A stretch of DNA of 64,000 nt from positions 1-64,000 of the forward strand of contig NZ_PGTB01000012.1 of the NCBI RefSeq assembly GCF_002786325.1. The letters run 5' to 3'. A model generated the notes under the pieces. That model was given only the letters and a program-made list of their open reading frames with translations, did not search any database and was not told the origin of the DNA. Source of the stretch: Pseudooceanicola lipolyticus. Lineage in GTDB: Bacteria > Pseudomonadota > Alphaproteobacteria > Rhodobacterales > Rhodobacteraceae. This document shows positions 51,259-61,245 of the stretch, one piece after another. A program made the translations under genes and the position numbers. How positions within the stretch are numbered: the stretch's first letter is position 1; each line of letters starts with the position of its first letter.

Positions 51259-51879
51259 AGTCCTGTGGGAGAGGGAGAGTCCGCCCGGAAGAGCAGCACT
51301 GCCACGTGCAAGTATTGAGTATCGTGAAATCGTTGCAACGACTGCATGGCTTGCTTGCTTCATCATGGCATGCAGGACGCAGGTCTCTGTCACTGCCTTT
51401 GCGAGGACTTCTAGGTTCATCGAACCCATGAGCGTCAGGCAGCGGATTTTTGCTCCTGCAACAACTTGGAAGCCAAAGCATTGGAAATAGTTGACGCTGT
51501 AGGATAGCTTACGCTTCACTTCTAGAAAAAAGATATCACAAAGCGAAAAGGTCTTGGCAGTCTACGGTGAAATAAATCGCAGACATGGTATTGGAAATTC
51601 AGGATTTCCAGTTCATTGGCTCTGATGTTCCGGTGTCGATTATGCAGCGCGCGGGACCAAATGAAAATTCCGCCCAGTAGGATTTCGCCTATAGAAAGAT
51701 GATCCTGCCAAGTCGCGGGGGGGGTGCGTGTCTAGATAAGCATCAACGTTCCTGCGACCTCAAATCTATTACGTATGTCATAGGTGTAAAGTGGAGCCTG
51801 CATTTCTCTCCCGGCTACTTATTAAGGCGTGAGATTTTGCAGCAATTTCAGCCATTAAGTTAGTTGCACGATTATATTA
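51259..51879. other. Lower-GC non-coding stretch between copG and the LysR gene
   Basis: No convincing gene. A minus-strand frame (51232-51519) has a GTG start and no ribosome binding site. Base composition is visibly AT-richer than the neighbouring transfer genes, up to the LysR gene and through it, suggesting inserted DNA. Confidence 0.4.
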
Positions 51880-51927
51880 GTGGCTGTGGTGTCGAATGTT
51901 TGCATGGACCTCAGAAAAGTTAGTCAA

Positions 51928-52836
51928 ATGAGTAAACTCCCACGTAGATTCGGGTTGCATCACCTTCACTATTTTGTTGTTAGCGCCGAGAACGGGAGCT
52001 TTCGGCAAGCCGCGAGGGAGCTTGAAATTCAGGAGTCCGCTGTAAGTCGTAGAGTTCGCGACTTGGAGGATCAAGTTGGTGCTTCTCTTTTTCATCGCCA
52101 TAGCGCGGGTGTAACCCTCACTTTTGCGGGAGAAACCTTCCTTAAAGCCGCTCGAAATATTCTGGGTAATGTTGAAGAGACGATTACGGATATTTGCGCG
52201 GCTGGGCGGGGAGAAAAGGGCCGATTGACAATCGGCATATTTTCATCCCTTGCGTCTGGCTTTTTGAACAATCTCATTGTGAGCTTTGGAAGGAGTTTCC
52301 CCGAGATTGAAATTGAGTTGGTGAATGGAAATCCAACCGATCACTTCGGTGCGATACGTAGTCTAAGGCTTGATATCGCCTTTGTCTCCGAAAGTAAGAG
52401 CTGGCCAGATTGTGATAACGAGGAGCTGTGGAAAGAACGGGTCTTCTTGGTTTGCCCCGAGCACCATGAACTTGCTGCTGGTCGAATGTCTACTTGGGAC
52501 GAAATTGCGGACGAGACATTCTTGGTAAGTGAAGTAGCGCCGGGGCAAGAGATGCGTGATTATCTTGTTCGGCGTCTTGCAAGTGTCAGTCGTGCTCCAA
52601 GAATTCAGACACATGCTGTCGGCCGAGACAACCTTCATGCACTCGTGGCTATGGGGCGTGGGCTGGCGGTTACCAGAGAAGCAAGTACTGCAACCCAATT
52701 TCCCGGCGTCATATACCTCCCAATCGAAGGGGAAACCTTGACCTATAGTGCTGTCTGGTTGCCCCACAATGACAACCCAGCCCTACGCCGCTTGCTCAGC
52801 ATGGCGCGTGATCTTGCGGGTAACAATCGAGGCTGA
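51928..52836 (+). CDS. LysR-family regulator inserted in the transfer region
   Basis: A 302-residue LysR protein; ATG 51928 gives a standard N-terminus (MSKLPRRFGLHHLHYFVVSAENGSF), with GTG 51880 and ATG 51904 as alternatives. The helix-turn-helix is FRQAARELEIQESAVSRRVRDLEDQ. The effector-binding part has the usual LTIGIFSSLASGFL start. Codon use is AT-richer than in all transfer genes, and it splits copG from trbB, so it is probably a later insertion. Targets are unknown. Confidence 0.82.
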   Translation: MSKLPRRFGLHHLHYFVVSAENGSFRQAARELEIQESAVSRRVRDLEDQVGASLFHRHSAGVTLTFAGETFLKAARNILGNVEETITDICAAGRGEKGRLTIGIFSSLASGFLNNLIVSFGRSFPEIEIELVNGNPTDHFGAIRSLRLDIAFVSESKSWPDCDNEELWKERVFLVCPEHHELAAGRMSTWDEIADETFLVSEVAPGQEMRDYLVRRLASVSRAPRIQTHAVGRDNLHALVAMGRGLAVTREASTATQFPGVIYLPIEGETLTYSAVWLPHNDNPALRRLLSMARDLAGNNRG

Positions 52837-52840
52837 AACC

Positions 52841-52863
52841 GGGGAGGGGAGAGGTTCCTCCCC
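52841..52863 (+). other. Hairpin after the LysR gene
   Basis: GGGGAGG (52841-52847) and CCTCCCC (52857-52863) with a 9-nt loop, six nt after the stop. No T-tract. A 12-bp palindrome GCCGGATCCGGC follows near 52925, before trbB. Confidence 0.4.
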
Positions 52864-53000
52864 GCCTGTGTCTATCCAGCCCTACGCCAGGTTACTACGC
52901 CTCTTAAGTTGCTGTTGAGCCAAGGCCGGATCCGGCTTTCTTAATCGACCCCGATCCAGGGCCGTCCGTTGGAGGCGCCCAAAACAGGAACGGGGACGAC

Positions 53001-53999
53001 ATGGTTCAGACCAGCCAACAACCAGAGGCAATCCGGAGAGGCGCGCGGATGCTCCGCACCGCGCTCGGGCCCGCGATCGCGCGGTTTCTGGAAGATCCCA
53101 TGACCGTCGAGGTGATGCTCAACCCCGATGGGCGGCTCTGGATCGACCGCCTGTCCGAAGGCCTCTCCGATACCGGCGAAACGCTGCCCCCGGCCGACGG
53201 GGAACGTATCGTTCGGCTCGTGGCACATCATGTCGGTGCTGAGGTCCATGTCTCATCCCCGCGCGTCTCCGCTGAACTGCCCGAGACGGGAGAGCGATTC
53301 GAGGGACTGCTGCCCCCCGTAGTCACGGCCCCGGCCTTCGCCATTCGCAAACCGGCTGTCGCGGTCTTCATGCTGGACGACTATGTCGATGCGGGAATCA
53401 TGACCCGCCTCCAGGCGGAAGCGCTACGCCTGGGCGTTGCCACGCGCGCCAATATTCTCGTGGCCGGCGGCACCTCCACCGGCAAAACCACGCTAACCAA
53501 TGCGCTGCTTGCAGAGGTCGCGGAAACCCAGGACCGCGTTGTCATCATCGAAGACACCCGCGAGTTGCAATGCGCGGCGCCGAACCTGGTTGCGATGCGG
53601 ACCAAGGACGGCGTGGCGTCGCTTTCCGATCTCGTGCGCTCCTCGCTGCGCCTGCGTCCCGACCGGATCCCGGTTGGAGAGGTCCGTGGCGCCGAGGCCC
53701 TCGATCTCCTGAAGGCTTGGGGAACAGGCCATCCCGGCGGGATCGGCACCATCCATGCAGGCTCCGCGCTTGGGGCGCTCCGTCGGATGGAGCAACTCAT
53801 CCAGGAGGTGGTGATCACCGTCCCCCGCGCCCTGATCGCAGAAACTATCGATCTCGTTGCCGTTCTTTCCGGCCGTGGGTCCGCGCGCCGTTTGACCGAG
53901 CTCGCCCGCGTCAAAGGGCTCGGCCCGGACGGCGACTACCTGGTCTCGACCACCGAATTTCCATCGATCCCCACTCACGAAACAGGAGATGCTTCATGA
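53001..53999 (+). CDS. trbB: Conjugal transfer ATPase TrbB
   Basis: A 332-residue VirB11-type hexameric ATPase. Walker [11 protein letters not shown] is near residue 155, the Asp box [12 protein letters not shown], and Walker B/His boxes in [28 protein letters not shown]. It powers assembly of the channel and pilus at the inner membrane. First gene of the trb operon. It overlaps trbC by 4 bp. Confidence 0.95.
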   Translation: MVQTSQQPEAIRRGARMLRTALGPAIARFLEDPMTVEVMLNPDGRLWIDRLSEGLSDTGETLPPADGERIVRLVAHHVGAEVHVSSPRVSAELPETGERFEGLLPPVVTAPAFAIRKPAVAVFMLDDYVDAGIMTRLQAEALRLGVATRANILVAGGTSTGKTTLTNALLAEVAETQDRVVIIEDTRELQCAAPNLVAMRTKDGVASLSDLVRSSLRLRPDRIPVGEVRGAEALDLLKAWGTGHPGGIGTIHAGSALGALRRMEQLIQEVVITVPRALIAETIDLVAVLSGRGSARRLTELARVKGLGPDGDYLVSTTEFPSIPTHETGDAS

Positions 54000-54328
54000 T
54001 CCGCCAAGCCTTGCGCGTCCGCCAGAACGTCGCAACCGTCGCAACCGTTGCCTGGGTGAGCCTTCTGTTCGCACAGCCCGCCCATGCCTCGGGTTCCTCG
54101 ATGCCTTGGGAAGCGCCATTGCAGGCGATCCTTCAATCCATCGAGGGGCCCGTCGCCAAGATCGTGGCGGTGATCATCATCATCGTCACTGGGCTCGCAC
54201 TGGCCTTCGGCGATACTTCGGGTGGCTTTCGTCGCCTCATCCAGATCGTGTTCGGCATCTCCATCGCCTTTGCGGCCAGTTCCTTCTTCCTGAGCTTCTT
54301 CAGCTTCGGTGGTGGGGCGCTGATCTGA
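53996..54328 (+). CDS. trbC: Pilin subunit TrbC
   Basis: A 110-residue prepilin with a hydrophobic signal (VATVATVAWVSLLFAQPAHA) and two membrane helices (IVAVIIIIVTGLALAFG and IVFGISIAFAASSFFLSFFSFGGG). In RP4 TrbC is cyclised by TraF; a TraF is encoded at 16821. The stop overlaps trbD (TGATG). Confidence 0.92.
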   Translation: MIRQALRVRQNVATVATVAWVSLLFAQPAHASGSSMPWEAPLQAILQSIEGPVAKIVAVIIIIVTGLALAFGDTSGGFRRLIQIVFGISIAFAASSFFLSFFSFGGGALI

Positions 54329-54600
54329 TGCTGGAGCAGCTCTCAGGCGTGCCGGGTTATTCCGTCCCGGTGCACCGCGCTTTGACCGAACCAATCCTAC
54401 TCGGTGGTGCGCCGCGGGCATTCGCCATCCTCAACGGCACTCTCGCCGGGGCCATCGGTCTCGGTCTTCAGCTCTGGGTCGCCGGGATCGTGATCGGCAT
54501 TCTCGGCCACGTGTTCGCGGTCTGGGCCGCCCGTCGCGATCCGCTTTTCGTGGAGGTCGGACGCCGACATCTGCGGCTGCCCGGACATCTTCAGGTCTGA
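54328..54600 (+). CDS. trbD: Conjugal transfer protein TrbD
   Basis: A 90-residue VirB3-like membrane protein: VPVHRALTEPILLGGAPRAFAILNGTLAGAIGLGLQLW and GHVFAVWAARRDPLFVEVGRRHL are typical. It is a membrane partner of the TrbE ATPase. Starts within the trbC stop codon. Confidence 0.93.
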   Translation: MLEQLSGVPGYSVPVHRALTEPILLGGAPRAFAILNGTLAGAIGLGLQLWVAGIVIGILGHVFAVWAARRDPLFVEVGRRHLRLPGHLQV

Positions 54601-54613
54601 GGAGAGTATCAAG

Positions 54614-57124
54614 ATGATGAACCTCGCCGAGTATCGTCGGGGCAGCGCCCAGCTTGCCGATTACCTGCCCTGGGCCGCGCTGGTTGCCGAGGGTGTGGTC
54701 CTGAACAAGGACGGCAGTTTCCAGCGCACGGCGCGGTTTCGCGGGCCGGACCTCGACAGTGCCGTCGCGGCCGAACTGGTCGCGGTGGCCGGTCGTCTCA
54801 ACAATGCTTTCCGCCGGCTCGGCTCCGGTTGGGCCATTTTCGTCGAAGCGCAACGCATGGAGGCCGCCACCTATCCCGAGAGCAGATTCCCGGATCCGGC
54901 CTCCGCCTTGCTTGATGCCGAGCGCAAGGCCGGCTTCGAGGAGGAGGGCGTGCATTTCATCTCCGGCTACTTCCTGACCTTGCTCTACCTTCCGCCAGCC
55001 GAGGACAGTGCGCGCGCCGAGACCTGGCTCTACGAGGGGCGTGAAAACTCCGGCGTCGATGCCCGGGAAATCCTGCGAAGCTTCATCGACCGCGCCGATC
55101 GCGTATTGGCGCTTCTCGACGGCTTCATGCCCGAATGTCGCTGGCTCGATGATGGCGAGACGTTGACCTACCTGCATTCGACCATCTCCACCAATCGCCA
55201 GCGGGTGCGGGTGCCGGAAGTACCGATGCATCTCGACGCCCTGCTGGCCGATCAGCCGGTTATCGGGGGCCTGGAACCCCGACTGGGGCAGGCGCATCTG
55301 CGCGTTTTGACCATCACTGGTTTTCCGACTGCGACCACGCCCGGCATCCTCGACGATCTGAACCGGCTGGCCTTTCCCTATCGCTGGTCGACCCGTGCGA
55401 TCCTGATGGACAAGACCGATGCAACACGCATGGTCACCCGGATCCGCCGCCAATGGTTCGCCAAACGCAAGAGCATCGCCGCGATCATCAAGGAGGTGAT
55501 GACCAACGAGCAATCGGTGCTCATGGACAGCGATGCCTCGAACAAGGCCGCCGATGCCGATCTCGCACTGCAGGAACTCGGCGCCGATGTTGCAGGCGAA
55601 GCTTATGTCACCGCAACGCTTACCGTTTGGGATGAAGATCCGCGCCTCGCCGACGAAAAACTCCGTTTGCTGGAAAAAGCCATCCAGGGCCGTGACTTCA
55701 CCGCCATGATCGAAACCGTGAACGCGCTGGATGCCTGGCTCGGGTCACTGCCCGGCCATGTCTACGCAAATGTGCGCCAGCCACCGGTCTCAACACTCAA
55801 TCTCGCCCACATGATCCCCCTTAGCGCCGTGTGGGCGGGGCCGGAACGGGACGAGCATTTCGCAGCTCCCCCACTGCTCCTCGGCAAGACCGAGGGCTCG
55901 ACCCCGTTCCGGCTGTCTCTTCATGTCGGCGATGTGGGACATATGCTGGTCGTCGGTCCCACCGGCGCCGGTAAATCCGTACTGCTCGCCGCCATGGCGC
56001 TGCAGTTCCGGCGCTATGACCGCGCGCAGGTCTTCGCATTCGACTATGGCGGCTCGATCCGCGCTGCAGCACTTGCCATGAAGGGCGATTGGCACGATCT
56101 CGGCGGTGAGCTCACCGACGCTGCCGAGCCCACGGTTTCGCTACAGCCTCTTGCCCGGATCGTCGAACCCTCGGAGCGATCCTGGGCCGCTGACTGGATC
56201 GCCACCATCCTCGATCGCGAAGGCGTGCCCATCACACCCGCTATGAAAGAGCATCTCTGGACCGCGCTCACATCTCTGGCGTCTGCCCCTGTTACCGAGC
56301 GGACCATCACCGGCCTTTCCGTGCTTTTGCAGTCGAACGATCTCAAACAGGCGCTTCGGCCATATTGCGTGGGCGGCGCCTATGGACGGCTGCTCGATGC
56401 GGAAGTCGAAGATCTGGGAGCCGCCTCTGTCCAGGCCTTCGAGATCGAGGGTCTGGTCGGAACAGGTGCGGCGCCAGCCGTGCTTTCCTATCTGTTCCAC
56501 CGGATCGGGGACCAGCTCGATGGCCGTCCGACCCTTCTCATCATTGACGAGGGCTGGCTGGCGTTGGACGACAAGGGCTTTGCCGGGCAGTTGCGTGAGT
56601 GGTTGAAGACGCTTCGGAAGAAAAACGCCTCCGTCATCTTCGCCACGCAATCGCTATCCGATATCGATAATTCCGGCATTGCGCCCGCGATTATCGAGAG
56701 CTGCCCGACCCGGCTCCTTCTGCCCAATGAACGCGCGATCGAGCCGCAGATCACCGCGATCTATCGGCGTTTTGGGCTCAATGATCGCCAGATCGAGATC
56801 CTGGCCCGCGCCATGCCCAAGCAGGACTATTACTGCCAGTCCCGTCGCGGCAACCGGCTGTTCGAGCTCGGCCTGTCCGAAGTCGGGCTCGCGCTTTGCG
56901 CGGCCTCGTCCAAATCCGACCAGGCATTGATCGGCGAGGTTCTCGCCGAACAGGGCCGTGACGGTTTTCTGGCGGCTTGGCTTCGTATCCGCGGTGCCGA
57001 TTGGGCCGCCGATCTTCTTCCGGACCTGACCAATCTCACGCTCGCCCCGACCCACGGCACGACAGACGCGGAGCTCCCCCACGATCCACCAAAGCTTCAA
57101 CCAAAACAGGAGACCACGACATGA
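54614..57124 (+). CDS. trbE: Conjugal transfer ATPase TrbE
   Basis: An 836-residue VirB4-type ATPase with the CagE/TrbE/VirB N-domain and a RecA-like C-domain. Walker A VVGPTGAGKSVLLAAM is near residue 450, Walker B LLIIDEGWLALDD near 645. It energises pilus biogenesis and substrate transfer. ATG 54614 or the adjacent ATG 54617 is the start, with AGGAGAGTATCAAG upstream. It overlaps trbJ by 4 bp. Confidence 0.95.
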   Translation: MMNLAEYRRGSAQLADYLPWAALVAEGVVLNKDGSFQRTARFRGPDLDSAVAAELVAVAGRLNNAFRRLGSGWAIFVEAQRMEAATYPESRFPDPASALLDAERKAGFEEEGVHFISGYFLTLLYLPPAEDSARAETWLYEGRENSGVDAREILRSFIDRADRVLALLDGFMPECRWLDDGETLTYLHSTISTNRQRVRVPEVPMHLDALLADQPVIGGLEPRLGQAHLRVLTITGFPTATTPGILDDLNRLAFPYRWSTRAILMDKTDATRMVTRIRRQWFAKRKSIAAIIKEVMTNEQSVLMDSDASNKAADADLALQELGADVAGEAYVTATLTVWDEDPRLADEKLRLLEKAIQGRDFTAMIETVNALDAWLGSLPGHVYANVRQPPVSTLNLAHMIPLSAVWAGPERDEHFAAPPLLLGKTEGSTPFRLSLHVGDVGHMLVVGPTGAGKSVLLAAMALQFRRYDRAQVFAFDYGGSIRAAALAMKGDWHDLGGELTDAAEPTVSLQPLARIVEPSERSWAADWIATILDREGVPITPAMKEHLWTALTSLASAPVTERTITGLSVLLQSNDLKQALRPYCVGGAYGRLLDAEVEDLGAASVQAFEIEGLVGTGAAPAVLSYLFHRIGDQLDGRPTLLIIDEGWLALDDKGFAGQLREWLKTLRKKNASVIFATQSLSDIDNSGIAPAIIESCPTRLLLPNERAIEPQITAIYRRFGLNDRQIEILARAMPKQDYYCQSRRGNRLFELGLSEVGLALCAASSKSDQALIGEVLAEQGRDGFLAAWLRIRGADWAADLLPDLTNLTLAPTHGTTDAELPHDPPKLQPKQETTT

Positions 57125-57906
57125 CCCGCCAATCTCATCACCGCTTCGGCCTTCTTCGTACCTCGGCTGTTGCTCTGGCGCTGGCAGTACCTTTGGCGAT
57201 GGCGCCGGTATTCACGACGCCGGCCCACGCGTTGTTCGGAGGGTTCGGGCGGATCGTCTACGATCCGACCAACCATGCGGAAAACCTGCTGACGGCAGCA
57301 CGTGCCCTGGAACAGATCAACAACCAGATCGCCTCGCTACAGAACGAAGCGCAGATGCTGATCAATCAGGCTCGCAACCTCACGAGCCTGCCGTTCTCAG
57401 CACTGAGCGATCTGCAAAGGAATGTCGATCGCACCCGCCAGCTTCTGGCGCAGGCACAGAACATTGCCTTCGACGTTCAGCAGATCGACCAGCTGTTCCA
57501 GCAGGACTATGCCAACATCCCGCAGACCGCGACCGACGCCCAGCTTGTTGCCGATGCCCGCGCTCGTTGGGGCTATACGGTCGGCGGTCTTCAGGATGCG
57601 ATGCGGGTACAGGCCGGCGTCGTTGGCAATATCGATGCGCAGCGCGCACAGCTTTCTGCGCTTGTCGGCGAAAGCCAGACCGCGGTCGGTGCGCTTCAGG
57701 CCACGCAGGCGGGGAATCAACTCCTGGCACTGCAAGCTCAACAGATTGCCGATCTCACCGCCGTCATTGCCGCCAATGGCCGTGCCGAAGCCCTAGTCGA
57801 AGCTGAGCGTTCCGCTACGGCCGAGCAGGGGCGTGTTCAACGCGAGCGCTTCCTCACCCCCGGCTCGGGCTACCAGCCCGGTACGGCGCAGATGTTCCAC
57901 AACTAG
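57121..57906 (+). CDS. trbJ: Conjugal transfer protein TrbJ
   Basis: A 261-residue exported protein: signal peptide with ALALAVPLAMAPVFTTPAHA, then FGRIVYDPTNHAENLLTAARALEQINNQIASLQNEAQMLINQARNL, the standard TrbJ start, and a long coiled coil. It is a VirB5-like minor pilus component or adhesin. The final 30 residues are polar. Confidence 0.92.
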   Translation: MTRQSHHRFGLLRTSAVALALAVPLAMAPVFTTPAHALFGGFGRIVYDPTNHAENLLTAARALEQINNQIASLQNEAQMLINQARNLTSLPFSALSDLQRNVDRTRQLLAQAQNIAFDVQQIDQLFQQDYANIPQTATDAQLVADARARWGYTVGGLQDAMRVQAGVVGNIDAQRAQLSALVGESQTAVGALQATQAGNQLLALQAQQIADLTAVIAANGRAEALVEAERSATAEQGRVQRERFLTPGSGYQPGTAQMFHN

Positions 57907-57926
57907 GTCCGACGCAGGAGGGGCAG

Positions 57927-58217
57927 ATGGAATCCAGGGTGCTGACCCGCATCGCGGCCATCGTCTTCATTGCCTTCGCCGTCACGGCGACGGTGATCGA
58001 GATGACCCGGCAGGAGGGAGAGCCGAGCCAGGCCAGGCCCGCTTCGGTTCCCCACCCCCCCGTCGATTCACTGCGCGCGGGCCAGCGCCGATGCCAACAA
58101 ATGGGGGAAGCGGCCGCCAATGACCCGGTCTGTCTTCAGGTCTGGAGCGAAACCCGCGACCGGTTTCTTGGACGCACCCCCGACACGGCAGCCCCCCGCA
58201 GGACCGAGGAGCGTTGA
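57927..58217 (+). CDS. TrbK-like putative entry-exclusion protein
   Basis: A 96-residue protein with one N-terminal membrane helix (IAAIVFIAFAVTATVIE) and a periplasmic tail with RAGQRRCQQMGEAAANDPVCLQVWSETRDRFLG, containing two cysteines. This is the TrbK-alt family, which replaces lipoprotein TrbK between trbJ and trbL in Rhizobiales elements and probably blocks redundant entry. CAGGAGGGGCAG precedes the ATG. Confidence 0.82.
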   Translation: MESRVLTRIAAIVFIAFAVTATVIEMTRQEGEPSQARPASVPHPPVDSLRAGQRRCQQMGEAAANDPVCLQVWSETRDRFLGRTPDTAAPRRTEER

Positions 58218-58220
58218 TCG

Positions 58221-59573
58221 ATGGGTGGCACCGGCGTTATTGACAATTTCCTTGGGGTCTTCACCTCCTATATCGATTCCGGTTTTGGACTGCTTGGTGG
58301 CGAAGTTGCCTTCATCGCCACCACGCTGATCGTGATCGACGTAACGCTCGCCGCACTCTTCTGGGCCTGGGGCGCCGATGACGACATTCTCGCCCGGCTC
58401 GTGAAGAAGACGCTCTTTGTCGGGGTCTTCGCTTATCTGATCTCTAACTGGAACAGCCTGGCGCAGATCGTCTTCGACAGTTTCGCCGGACTCGGCCTGA
58501 TGGGGTCGGGAACGAGCTTCTCCGCCACGGACCTTCTGCGGCCAGGGCGCGTTGCGCAAACAGGTCTCGATGCCGGACGGCCGCTTCTCGAGAGCATCTC
58601 CGATCTGATGGGTTTCGTCTCCTTCTTCGAGAACTTCATCCAGATCGCCTGCCTGCTCTTTGCCTGGGCTCTGGTTCTGCTCGCCTTCTTTCTCCTCTCG
58701 ATCCAGCTCTTCATCACCTTGATCGAGTTCAAGCTGACGACCCTCGCAGGCTTCGTACTCATCCCGTTCGGACTCTTCGGCAAGACCGCCTTCATGGCCG
58801 AGCGCGTGCTGGGCAATGTCGTGTCCTCCGGGATCAAGGTATTGGTGCTGGCCGTCATCATCGGCATCGGTTCGACATTGTTCAGCCGGTTCACGACCGG
58901 TTTTGGGGGTATGACTCCGACCGTGGATGAGGCGATGGCAATTGTCCTGGCAGCCCTTTCCCTTCTGGGACTCGGAATCTTCGGGCCGGGTATTGCTACC
59001 GGCCTGGTGTCGGGCGGGCCGCAACTCGGGGCTGGCGCCGCCGTCGGGACCGGACTGGCGGTTGGCGGCGCAGCTCTGGCCACGGGCGGTGGCGCCATGC
59101 TTGCCGCCCGTGGCGCCGGAGGTGTTCTCTCGACCGGTGCGGCCGCCACACGCGGCGTTGCAGCAACTGCGGGTGCTGCGTCTTCGGCCTATTCCCTGGG
59201 ATCCATGGGACGGTCCGGCGCAGCGGGGATTGCCGCCGGTTTGGGCGGCGTCGCGCGGGCCGGTGGCAGCACCGCCGTCTCCCCGCTACGGCGGATGGCG
59301 TCACGCGCCTCGGACAGTATCAAGTCGAGTTTCTCCGATGGCGCCCAATCCGGCTTCGCCGCAACAGGTGGTGCGTCGTCAATGGGGACCGTTAGCAGCG
59401 GAGCCGCTCAAGGCACATCCGTCGCCGCCGTTGGAGCGCCTGCCTGGGCCAAATCCATGCGTCGCAATCAAGCGATGAGCCACGGCGTCACTTCAGTGGG
59501 CCATGCTCTGCGCTCGGGTGACAGCCACGGTTCCGGTGCCTCCATCAATCTTTCGGAAAGTGACCGCTCATGA
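58221..59573 (+). CDS. trbL: Conjugal transfer protein TrbL
   Basis: A 450-residue VirB6-like channel protein with at least six membrane helices in the first 290 residues and a glycine/alanine/serine-rich C-terminal tail of 160 residues. VIDNFLGVFTSYIDSGFGLLGGEVAFIATTLIVIDVTLAALFW is the family start. It forms the inner-membrane core of the channel. It begins 3 bp after the TrbK-like gene and overlaps trbF by 4. Confidence 0.94.
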   Translation: MGGTGVIDNFLGVFTSYIDSGFGLLGGEVAFIATTLIVIDVTLAALFWAWGADDDILARLVKKTLFVGVFAYLISNWNSLAQIVFDSFAGLGLMGSGTSFSATDLLRPGRVAQTGLDAGRPLLESISDLMGFVSFFENFIQIACLLFAWALVLLAFFLLSIQLFITLIEFKLTTLAGFVLIPFGLFGKTAFMAERVLGNVVSSGIKVLVLAVIIGIGSTLFSRFTTGFGGMTPTVDEAMAIVLAALSLLGLGIFGPGIATGLVSGGPQLGAGAAVGTGLAVGGAALATGGGAMLAARGAGGVLSTGAAATRGVAATAGAASSAYSLGSMGRSGAAGIAAGLGGVARAGGSTAVSPLRRMASRASDSIKSSFSDGAQSGFAATGGASSMGTVSSGAAQGTSVAAVGAPAWAKSMRRNQAMSHGVTSVGHALRSGDSHGSGASINLSESDRS

Positions 59574-60259
59574 GCCTCTTCAAACGATCCACGACACATT
59601 ATGGCAAGCTCCCCGAACCCGAGACTCCGTATCAGAAAGCCGCTCAGGTCTGGGACGAGCGAATAGGCTCGGCACGCGTGCAGGCCCGCAACTGGCGTAT
59701 CATGGCTTTTGGCAGCCTGATCCTTTCCGCAGGATTTGCGGCATCGCTGGTCTGGCAATCGGCGCGCGGTACAGTTGTTCCCTGGATTGTCGAGATCGAC
59801 ACGTATGGCGAAGCGCGGGCGGTCGAGCCGGCTTCGGCCGACTATCGCCCGACCGATCCACAGATCGCTTTCCATCTCGCTCGCTTTATCGAAGAGGTGC
59901 GGGGACTTTCAACCGATCCTGTCGTCGTGCGCCAGAGCTGGCTTCGCGCATATGAATTCACCACCGATCGCGGGGCCGTGGCGCTCAATGACTACGCACG
60001 TGCCAATGACCCCTTTACGCGCGTTGGCGAAGAACAGGTGTCGGTCGAGGTCTCCAGCGTCATCCGCGCCTCCCCGGACAGTTTTCGTGTTGCCTGGACC
60101 GAGCAGCACTATGACAATGGCCAACTCGCACAGACCGAGCGCTGGACGGCTATCCTCACCATCGCGATTCAGCCACCGCGCGACGCGCAGCGCCTGCGCG
60201 CCAATCCTCTCGGCATCTACATCAATGCAATCAACTGGTCGCGGGAGATGAGCCAATGA
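59570..60259 (+). CDS. trbF: Conjugal transfer protein TrbF
   Basis: A 229-residue VirB8-like protein: KRSTTHYGKLPEPETPYQKAAQVWDERIGSARVQARNWR, one membrane helix (about 44-64), then a periplasmic NTF2-like domain. It bridges inner-membrane components. Overlaps trbG by 4 bp. Confidence 0.94.
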   Translation: MSLFKRSTTHYGKLPEPETPYQKAAQVWDERIGSARVQARNWRIMAFGSLILSAGFAASLVWQSARGTVVPWIVEIDTYGEARAVEPASADYRPTDPQIAFHLARFIEEVRGLSTDPVVVRQSWLRAYEFTTDRGAVALNDYARANDPFTRVGEEQVSVEVSSVIRASPDSFRVAWTEQHYDNGQLAQTERWTAILTIAIQPPRDAQRLRANPLGIYINAINWSREMSQ

Positions 60260-61245
60260 CCCGAATCCCGTACCTGACAACCGGTTTCCTCCTTACTGCC
60301 ACTGTACTCTCAGGATGTGCCGCAAACCGTCCGCCACAGTTTTCCTATGATGACGACGTACCGCCCATGCCTGCGGTGCGCACCGCCGTGACCGATGACA
60401 GGCCTCGCCCGCTACACACGCCGCCGCGCTGGACGCCGAGCCATGGCGGTGCAGCGGCTGGCACCCCAACGGCGCGCGTCGAAAATGCGAATGCAGCCGC
60501 CCGGGTCGAACCGCGTCGAGAAGGCTACTACAACTCCATCCAGATCTATCCCTGGTCGGAGGGGGCGCTCTACCAAGTCTATGCCTCTCCGGGGCAGATC
60601 ACCTCGATCGCGCTCGAGCCGGGCGAAGCCCTGACCGGCGCCGGGCCGATAGCAGCTGGCGATACTGCCCGCTGGATTATCGGAGATACCGAAAGCGGCT
60701 CCGGGAACAACCGCAGGGTTCTCGTCCTCGTCAAGCCAACACGCCCCGACATCACGACCAACCTTGTGATCTCGACGGACAGGCGAACCTATCTCATAGA
60801 ACTGCGCGCCGCCGAGGACATCTGGATGCCATCTGTGTCCTGGGCCTATCCCCGCACCGCCCGCACACAACAGGTCGCTGCGGCGACGCCGACGATTCCG
60901 CCCTCGAATGCCCGCAATCATCGCTACGGGCTGCAGGTGCGCGGCGACAGTCCGCCCTGGCGCCCGGTCTCGGTCTTCGACGATGGACGTCGCGTCTATA
61001 TCGTGTTCCCGCGCGGTATCGTTCAGGGTGAGATGCCGCCGCTGTTCGTTCTCGGATCGGATGGCGAGCCTGAGATTGTTAATAGCCGCATTTACCGCAA
61101 CATCCTGATCGTCGACCGGCTCTTCGGTGCAGCCGAACTGCGCCTTGGACGGGGCAATGCCCAACAAGTGATCCGGATCGTTCGCTTCGAAGAACAGCAG
61201 GCGAGGGCGCAACCGCATCGGGCTTCCGGAAAGGCACCCCCATGA
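60256..61245 (+). CDS. trbG: Conjugal transfer protein TrbG
   Basis: A 329-residue VirB9-like outer-membrane-associated protein. The N-terminus ends in LSGC, a lipobox, so it is probably a lipoprotein. The PWSEGALYQVYASPGQITSIALEPGE segment and late PLFVLGSDGEPEIVNSRIYRNILIVDRLF are TrbG signatures. It forms the periplasmic/outer-membrane ring with TrbI. Confidence 0.94.
   Translation: MTRIPYLTTGFLLTATVLSGCAANRPPQFSYDDDVPPMPAVRTAVTDDRPRPLHTPPRWTPSHGGAAAGTPTARVENANAAARVEPRREGYYNSIQIYPWSEGALYQVYASPGQITSIALEPGEALTGAGPIAAGDTARWIIGDTESGSGNNRRVLVLVKPTRPDITTNLVISTDRRTYLIELRAAEDIWMPSVSWAYPRTARTQQVAAATPTIPPSNARNHRYGLQVRGDSPPWRPVSVFDDGRRVYIVFPRGIVQGEMPPLFVLGSDGEPEIVNSRIYRNILIVDRLFGAAELRLGRGNAQQVIRIVRFEEQQARAQPHRASGKAPP

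Noticed and set aside
51232-51519. A 95-codon minus-strand frame with GTG start
   Set aside because: Overlaps the end of the copG-type gene, lacks a ribosome binding site and has no recognisable family.
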